Source: Acidicapsa dinghuensis (lineage in GTDB: Bacteria > Acidobacteriota > Terriglobia > Terriglobales > Acidobacteriaceae). Taken from it: a stretch of DNA of 64,000 bases. The position numbers were made by a program, and so were the translations under genes. The stretch is from NCBI RefSeq assembly GCF_025685685.1, contig NZ_JAGSYH010000002.1, forward strand, positions 978,768 to 1,042,767, read 5' to 3'. The notes below the pieces were generated by a model that was not told where the DNA came from, did no database searches, and saw only the letters and a list, made by a program, of their open reading frames with translations. Below are positions 59,006-64,000 of this stretch, one piece after another (position 1 is the stretch's first letter; the number at the start of each line of letters is the position of its first letter).

Positions 59006-62000
59006 TTATCCGCGCCTCACATCCTTGCTTCCATCCGATGCAGGCGCCTCCATCACCGTCAGCTTCTTCGACCGCACCGAAGCCCGCATCTCAAAGCTCG
59101 CCCGGTTGCGTCCCGCATTCTTCGCCGCGTACAGCTCGGCATCGGCGCGCCGCAGTATTTCAGTAGCATCGTGCGCATCGCGCTCCGGCAAAAAGTTCGC
59201 CACTCCAATGCTGCACGTCAGAAGGATTTCCGCTTCCTTCGTCTGCAACGCTCGCCCACTGATTGTGTGCAGCAGGTCTTCGATCCGGCCTGCACCCGTA
59301 GCCGCCTCCCATCCAGGAAAAAGCAATAGGAATTCTTCGCCGCCATAGCGTCCCACCATATCGTACCCACGCAGGCTGGCGCGCAGACGAGCCGCGCTCT
59401 CCTTCAGCACCGCGTCACCACACAGATGCCCATGCTCGTCGTTGACATTCTTGAAGTGGTCCAAATCTATCAGCACGACGCCCAACGGAGACCGGTCGCG
59501 CACAGCACGAGACAGCTCACGCTCCAGATGCTCCAGAATCGCTCCCCGGTTGGCAATCCCCGTCAGCGAATCGTGCGTAGCCTGTATCTGCAACTCGCGT
59601 CGCGCCGCCTCCAGCGCAGCCTTTTCTTTTTCGAGCTGCTGCGTCCGCTCTTCCACCATGCGCGCCAGCTCATACTGCCGCCGCACCAGCACACGCGTGC
59701 GCAAAGCCACAAATCCCCATCCCGCCAGCACGACAACAATGACGTACAGCCCATACGCCAGCGGCGTACCCGTCAACGGTGGCGCCACCGAAAACTCCAG
59801 TGACGATCCACTCTTGCTCCACAACTCGTCACTGTTCTCGGCCATCACTTCAAACCGGTAGCGGCCCGCCGGCAGGTTCGTGTACCAGGCTGTCCGTCGC
59901 CGTCCCGCATCCACCCAGGCCGAGTCGAACCCTACCAGCCTGTATCGATAACTCACCTGCTGCCCCGCATAAAAACTGGGTGCGGCAAACGAAATCTCCA
60001 GGTTCCCCGAGCCAGGCCCAAGCTGGATTCCATTGGTAAAGTCCACAGCATGCGAATCAAAGAGCACCCGCTCAATCCATGCCTTCGGCAGAATGCTGTC
60101 CATCCGCATGTCTGCGGGGTTCACAACCGCTGCGCCGTGGATCGTTGCGAACCAAAGCCGTCCGTCGCGTCCCTTCCACACGCACGGCGAGCTGCCATAC
60201 AGCGTCTCCCGCGTCCGCAGTCCATCCGACAGGCCATACATCTGCGGATCGACTTTCATCCTCGGATCACCCGCGGAGCGATTCAAATCTGCCTTCGAGA
60301 TCTGGAAGATTCCGTCATCGGTTCCAAACCATAGATAGCCCAGGTTGTCTTCTACAATCGATCCGATCGTGGTCTGCCGCAGCCCCTGGTAGCGTGTCCA
60401 CGAAACCACCTGGTCGCCTCGAATCCGGCTCAACCCGCCACTCCCCGCTCCGACCCACAGATCACCGTCGGGGTCGGCATAAAGGGCCAGCGCGTGGTTG
60501 CTGGGCAATCCGTTTTTCGTATAAAAGCGCGTCATCTGGCCATTCCGGTAGCGCTCCACGCCATTGCCGTCCGTCGCTACCCACATCGCGCCATCCGGCG
60601 ACTGCGTTATCTGCGAGACCCGTGTGGCTCCGTCCACATGCCGGAACTGGCCACTCGCAAGCTCCGCCAGACCTTTCCCCCAGTACCCCACCCACATGCG
60701 CCCATCGCGATCCTCAAACAGGGCGTTCAGTGAAACTTCTTTCACCGTCGGGTCGCTGTACAGCTTCACTTTGCCGTCGAAAATCCGCGCCAGCTCTCCG
60801 CTGCGATACCCCACCCACATCGCGCCATCCCGGGTCTGCAGTAGCGAATACACCGCATCGGCCGGCAATCCCTTGCTCTGGTTCCAGATCTCGACATGAC
60901 CGTCTGGCAGCAGATGATTCAGCCCATTACTATCTGCGCCAAACCACATCGTCCCGTCCTTCGCCTCAAGAACGTTGCCGATATAATCGCCGCTCAGTCC
61001 CTCCGGCTTACCGAAAACTGCAAGCTTGTCGTCCCGCAGTTGCGCCACGCCCCCATCCACCAGCCCGAACCACAGGTCGCCTTCGCGATCCTCAAAAATG
61101 GCCTTGGTGCAACGTTCGCTGGGGAATCCATGCGCTGTATCCTGCAATTCCAGCCGCCCATTCGAGAGCCTTCCAATCCCCTGCCGGTCCAGCGCCATCC
61201 ACAGATTGCCGTCGCGGTCTGAGAGCAGCCCAAGCACCGTCTTTGCCGGCAGCTTTACATCCGGCTTGATCAAATGCCCATCTGCGATCTTCACCAGCCC
61301 GCCAACCGGAAATCCAGCCCAGATCGAGCCATCCCGCGCCGCCGCGACGCTTGCCACCGAATCGTTCGGCAGCCCGTTTTGCGCCGTCCACCGCGCCTCT
61401 ATTTCACCGCCTCGAATGGCGAACAGTCCGCTGGCCGTGGCCGCCCAGATAGTGCCGCTTCCATCCCGCGCGAGCGCATGAACCTCGACCTTGTCCAGAG
61501 ACTCTGGCCTCAGCCACGTGCGCACTTCTCCGTTCTCGATGCGAAAAAGCCCCTGCGTCGTGCCAACCCACAACACGCCTGCGTCCATCCGGAGTGCCGT
61601 TACGTTCTTGCCCGTCAGTGCATCAATACGCGCAATCGTTTTCGGGTTATCGCTGGCGCCTCCGTCCGCTCTTGGACGAACCATCGCCAGGCCGCTGTCT
61701 GTACCCACCCACAGCACGCCATCTTTGCCGGCTTCCAGTGCCTGTATGAAATCCGAGGGAAGCCCCGGAAAATCTCCGTGGTTATATGTCTTGAAAGCTA
61801 CGCCATCAAAGCGCGTCAGGCCCTCTTCGGTTCCCAGCCAGACATAGCCATTTGCCGTCTGTGCCACCGCATGCACTGAGTTCTGCGGAAGCCCCGACTC
61901 TGAATTCCAGGAGTTCTCAATATATTGGGTGATCGCACGATGCGGATCGAGCGCCCTTGCGCGCGTCCCAGACAGAATGCCGCACAGTAGCATAACTGCG

Positions 62001-62041
62001 CATAGCATCCTGCGAAGCGGGATTGCGTGCTCTCCGGTCAT
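59006..62041 (-). CDS. Sensor diguanylate cyclase with two-component-regulator propeller
   Basis: 1011 aa from the ATG after CACAGGAG. Signal (about 11-31), then about a dozen WxGT-type propeller repeats (GYVWLGTEEGLTRFDG; GVLWVGTDSGLAMV), a Y_Y_Y domain (YRYRLVGFDSAWVDAGRRR), one membrane helix (YGLYVIVVVLAGWGFVAL), a coiled coil and a GGDEF domain. The active site is GGEEF with an RxxD inhibitory site five residues before it (RGYD). It makes cyclic di-GMP and is likely product-inhibited; the periplasmic propeller probably senses an external ligand. Ends almost at the phosphatase gene. Confidence 0.93.
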   Translation of the reverse strand: MTGEHAIPLRRMLCAVMLLCGILSGTRARALDPHRAITQYIENSWNSESGLPQNSVHAVAQTANGYVWLGTEEGLTRFDGVAFKTYNHGDFPGLPSDFIQALEAGKDGVLWVGTDSGLAMVRPRADGGASDNPKTIARIDALTGKNVTALRMDAGVLWVGTTQGLFRIENGEVRTWLRPESLDKVEVHALARDGSGTIWAATASGLFAIRGGEIEARWTAQNGLPNDSVASVAAARDGSIWAGFPVGGLVKIADGHLIKPDVKLPAKTVLGLLSDRDGNLWMALDRQGIGRLSNGRLELQDTAHGFPSERCTKAIFEDREGDLWFGLVDGGVAQLRDDKLAVFGKPEGLSGDYIGNVLEAKDGTMWFGADSNGLNHLLPDGHVEIWNQSKGLPADAVYSLLQTRDGAMWVGYRSGELARIFDGKVKLYSDPTVKEVSLNALFEDRDGRMWVGYWGKGLAELASGQFRHVDGATRVSQITQSPDGAMWVATDGNGVERYRNGQMTRFYTKNGLPSNHALALYADPDGDLWVGAGSGGLSRIRGDQVVSWTRYQGLRQTTIGSIVEDNLGYLWFGTDDGIFQISKADLNRSAGDPRMKVDPQMYGLSDGLRTRETLYGSSPCVWKGRDGRLWFATIHGAAVVNPADMRMDSILPKAWIERVLFDSHAVDFTNGIQLGPGSGNLEISFAAPSFYAGQQVSYRYRLVGFDSAWVDAGRRRTAWYTNLPAGRYRFEVMAENSDELWSKSGSSLEFSVAPPLTGTPLAYGLYVIVVVLAGWGFVALRTRVLVRRQYELARMVEERTQQLEKEKAALEAARRELQIQATHDSLTGIANRGAILEHLERELSRAVRDRSPLGVVLIDLDHFKNVNDEHGHLCGDAVLKESAARLRASLRGYDMVGRYGGEEFLLLFPGWEAATGAGRIEDLLHTISGRALQTKEAEILLTCSIGVANFLPERDAHDATEILRRADAELYAAKNAGRNRASFEMRASVRSKKLTVMEAPASDGSKDVRRG

Positions 62042-62346
62042 CATCTCCTGTGCATTAGACCCGGCTCGATGAGTGCCACACCTCTCCCGTCCCGATGGGG
62101 CTTGCGCAATCATGTCTCGTCAGAAAGAGGTATCCCTTATCTTATCGGCCTTCTTGTGAATTTCTGCTTCCACTTTGGTCGCAGACACAAAAAACTATGG
62201 TCCGTCATTTCGGTATCACCCGCCCCGGAAGGTGCTAACCACAGGCCCACTCTCGCCGTTCACGGTCTACTCGCCTCGTTCTGCTATCGTTGTCCCGTCC
62301 GACCCACGACCAGCAAGCGCATCCCAAAATCACTCCGGAGCCCATT

Positions 62347-63429
62347 ATGCGCCGCATCGTTCTTGCCTTCCTGCTCTCTGCCGCAACCGCCAGTATTCCG
62401 CTCTTCGCCCAGCAGTCCGCGCCCCAGCCCACCACCGCAGCCAACGCAGCCCAGCGCGACTCCAGCTTCATCGATTCCGACGGCCGCGCCCACGTCACCC
62501 GCATCATCCCTGTTCCCAAAGATTTAAGCCGTCAATCGCAGTTTTGGCTCTCCGAGCCGGTTCCCGACGCAGGCCCGCCCGAATCCCTCGAGCACCGCCG
62601 CTCCGCCACCGACGCCTGGGCCGTCACCGCCCGCGATCAGTGGCTCCAGCTCTACCCCGCCAAAATCACTGAAGACAAAATCGCCGGCGTCCCCGTCCGT
62701 CTGGTCGTGCCCGACGGCATGCCCGACAGCAATAAAGACAAAGTCCTGCTCAATCTCCACGGCGGCGGCTTCAACTCCGATTCCGGCTCCTACACCGAAT
62801 CCATCCCCACGGCCGGCATGACCAGGATCAAGTGCGTCGCCGTCCTCTACCGCCTCGCGCCGGAATACCCATTCCCAGCCGCCCTAGATGACTCCATCGC
62901 CGTCTACAAAGAGCTGCTCAAGACCTACAAACCCGACCACATCGTCATCTACGGCACCTCCGCCGGAGCCATCCTCACCGCCGAAGTCGCCGCCCAGATC
63001 AAGCACCTCGCCCTGCCCATGCCCGCCGCCTTCGGCGTCTTCTCCGGCATGGGAGACTTCGCCCGCGATGGCGACTCCACCGCCATGTATGCGCTCAAAG
63101 GCCTTTCCGGCCATCTCGACCTGCCCGACGAGTCCGGCCATCACGACCCCTACTACACCGGCAAAACCGACCCCGCCGATCCCATCCTCTCGCCCATCTA
63201 CTCAGACCTGCACGGCATGCCGCCAACGCTCTTCGTCACCAGCGGCCGCGACCTGCTCCTCAGCGGCACCGTCAATCTCCAGCGCGCCTTCTACAACGCC
63301 GGCGACGACGCTCAGCTCCTCGTCTACGACGCCCTCCCGCATGCCTTCTGGTACAGCACCAAACTCCCCGAAGCCCTCGAAGCCAACCACGCCATGGCCA
63401 ACTTCTTCCTGAAACACCTCTCAAAATGA
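62347..63429 (+). CDS. Secreted alpha/beta hydrolase, HSL/GDXG family
   Basis: 360 aa, ATG after GGAG. Signal peptide (about 1-22; SIPLFAQ). Oxyanion motif HGGGFNSDSGS, nucleophile Ser in YGTSAGAILTAEV, Asp in FVTSGRDLLLSG and His in DALPHAFWYSTKL, all in HSL order. Carboxylesterase of unknown substrate. Alone on its strand. Confidence 0.93.
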   Translation: MRRIVLAFLLSAATASIPLFAQQSAPQPTTAANAAQRDSSFIDSDGRAHVTRIIPVPKDLSRQSQFWLSEPVPDAGPPESLEHRRSATDAWAVTARDQWLQLYPAKITEDKIAGVPVRLVVPDGMPDSNKDKVLLNLHGGGFNSDSGSYTESIPTAGMTRIKCVAVLYRLAPEYPFPAALDDSIAVYKELLKTYKPDHIVIYGTSAGAILTAEVAAQIKHLALPMPAAFGVFSGMGDFARDGDSTAMYALKGLSGHLDLPDESGHHDPYYTGKTDPADPILSPIYSDLHGMPPTLFVTSGRDLLLSGTVNLQRAFYNAGDDAQLLVYDALPHAFWYSTKLPEALEANHAMANFFLKHLSK

Positions 63430-63446
63430 GCCAGACAAAAAAGTAG

Positions 63447-63551
63447 GCCGGGGATTTATCCCCGGCACAGATCGATGACAAACCTCGGTTTTGAAAGGGC
63501 ACGGATTTATCCGTCCCGTTAAGCAGTCTGGAATGAATACGGCTTTAGCCG
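63447..63551. repeat. Array of three (T)TT-loop hairpins
   Basis: GCCGGGGAT-TT-ATCCCCGGC (63447-63466), ACGGAT-TT-ATCCGT (63501-63514) and CGGCT-TT-AGCCG (63540-63551) lie in the spacer between convergent genes. On the minus strand the first is followed by TACTTTTTTG and can act as a terminator for the partial gene to the right. Same repeat form as inside mutS2. Confidence 0.75.
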
Positions 63552-63621
63552 CCGAGGGATGTATTTCTACTCCCACTAAACTTTGTCAGCAGCCCGACGG
63601 CAGCTTCCGGCTCGCCGTCAA

Positions 63622-64000
63622 CTATGGATGCGTTCCTTGCTCCACATACCCCAGATCCCGCAGCGAAGGCAGATCCTTCTTCTGATCCATCGCGTGAATC
63701 GTCTCGTCTGAGAACTTCCATCCCCGCTCCTGCCACATCTGCGTCGCCAGGTCATAGCGCACCGTCACGTTGTCCAGCCAATAAGGCCGGTTCTCGCTCA
63801 GCCACACCTGCTTGAACTCATTCTTCGTCGCAGAATACGCATCGCGCAGATCCTGAATCAGCCCATTATTGCTGCTGATCTCATACATCAGCCCATACGC
63901 CTCATCGCGCTGCGTCTTGTCATACTGCATCGATACGGCACGGCGATAGTCGCTCACCATCTGCTGCGTCAGCTCCCACTTCATGCCGATCAGGTCCAGC
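63622..64000 (-). CDS. C-terminal end of a protein (cut by window edge)
   Basis: The frame is open to the right edge; 125 codons are seen. Helical, with WLSENRPYWLDNVTVRYDLA as the most distinctive stretch. This is reminiscent of the helical end of some glycosidases, possibly GH20-like, but I cannot confirm it without the missing part. Most of the gene lies outside the window. Confidence 0.6.
   Translation of the reverse strand, partial: LDLIGMKWELTQQMVSDYRRAVSMQYDKTQRDEAYGLMYEISSNNGLIQDLRDAYSATKNEFKQVWLSENRPYWLDNVTVRYDLATQMWQERGWKFSDETIHAMDQKKDLPSLRDLGYVEQGTHP

Noticed and set aside
60079..61269. 396-aa plus-strand frame over the sensor cyclase
   Set aside because: Composition is that of the complement of repeated WxGT propeller codons; no independent evidence.

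Overview
This window (about 60% GC) looks like a chromosome segment of an acidobacterium, probably of the Acidobacteriaceae/Terriglobales type (Granulicella, Terriglobus, Edaphobacter and relatives). The evidence is the gene set: an Oar-type TonB-dependent receptor with a carboxypeptidase-like N-terminal domain, a PadR regulator in front of two tandem MacB/FtsX 'orphan permeases' of the kind duplicated in Acidobacteria, a CRTAC1/FG-GAP protein beside a multiheme cytochrome, many TPR proteins, isolated TonB-C proteins, and Tat-exported glycosidases. Intergenic space is full of short hairpin repeats. I saw no rRNA, tRNA, CRISPR array, insertion sequence or prophage. Both ends cut genes.

Layout. 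0-11.7 kb (minus strand): two TPR proteins, a TonB receptor behind a strong terminator, a 0.9 kb non-coding block with inverted repeats, then (in transcription order) a zinc-ribbon membrane protein, hemB, a CRTAC1 protein and a seven-heme cytochrome. 11.9-18.1 kb: a TonB-C-like lipoprotein that overlaps a convergent esterase, mutS2 carrying three in-frame palindromic insertions, a repeat-rich spacer and an orphan protein. 18.1-26.3 kb: a decayed copy of the PadR promoter, a HExxH/TPR protein, PadR and its two permeases. 26.3-34.9 kb: murQ, a HEAT protein, small enzymes, a Tat-exported glycosidase-like protein, an SDR lacking its catalytic Tyr/Lys, and a divergent CGNR-type regulator.

35-41 kb (minus strand): a CstB-like persulfide dioxygenase/rhodanese, a 1-Cys peroxiredoxin and a Crp/Fnr regulator, with a Crp-type operator at -41.5 from a plausible -10 box in front of the peroxiredoxin; then two DUF899 proteins around a small Cys-containing membrane protein, and an SRPBCC/ArsR pair. 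41-46 kb: a TetR operon and a two-component system with a PmrA-like box in front of its divergent neighbour. 46-64 kb: a Sel1 lipoprotein, two TonB-type transducers, a GbsR/MarR-methyltransferase pair with a 13-bp-arm operator, a GH29 fucosidase, an acyltransferase, a CBS protein, a molybdopterin oxidoreductase with a cytochrome b, a SpoIIE-type phosphatase, a large sensor diguanylate cyclase, an alpha/beta hydrolase and a truncated gene.

The most interesting items are the crp-prx-cstB-like module with its predicted class II promoter, mutS2 as a repeated target of hairpin repeats, the fossil PadR promoter, and several apparently leaderless genes. All functional statements come from reading the sequence and from known family motifs; no searches were run.
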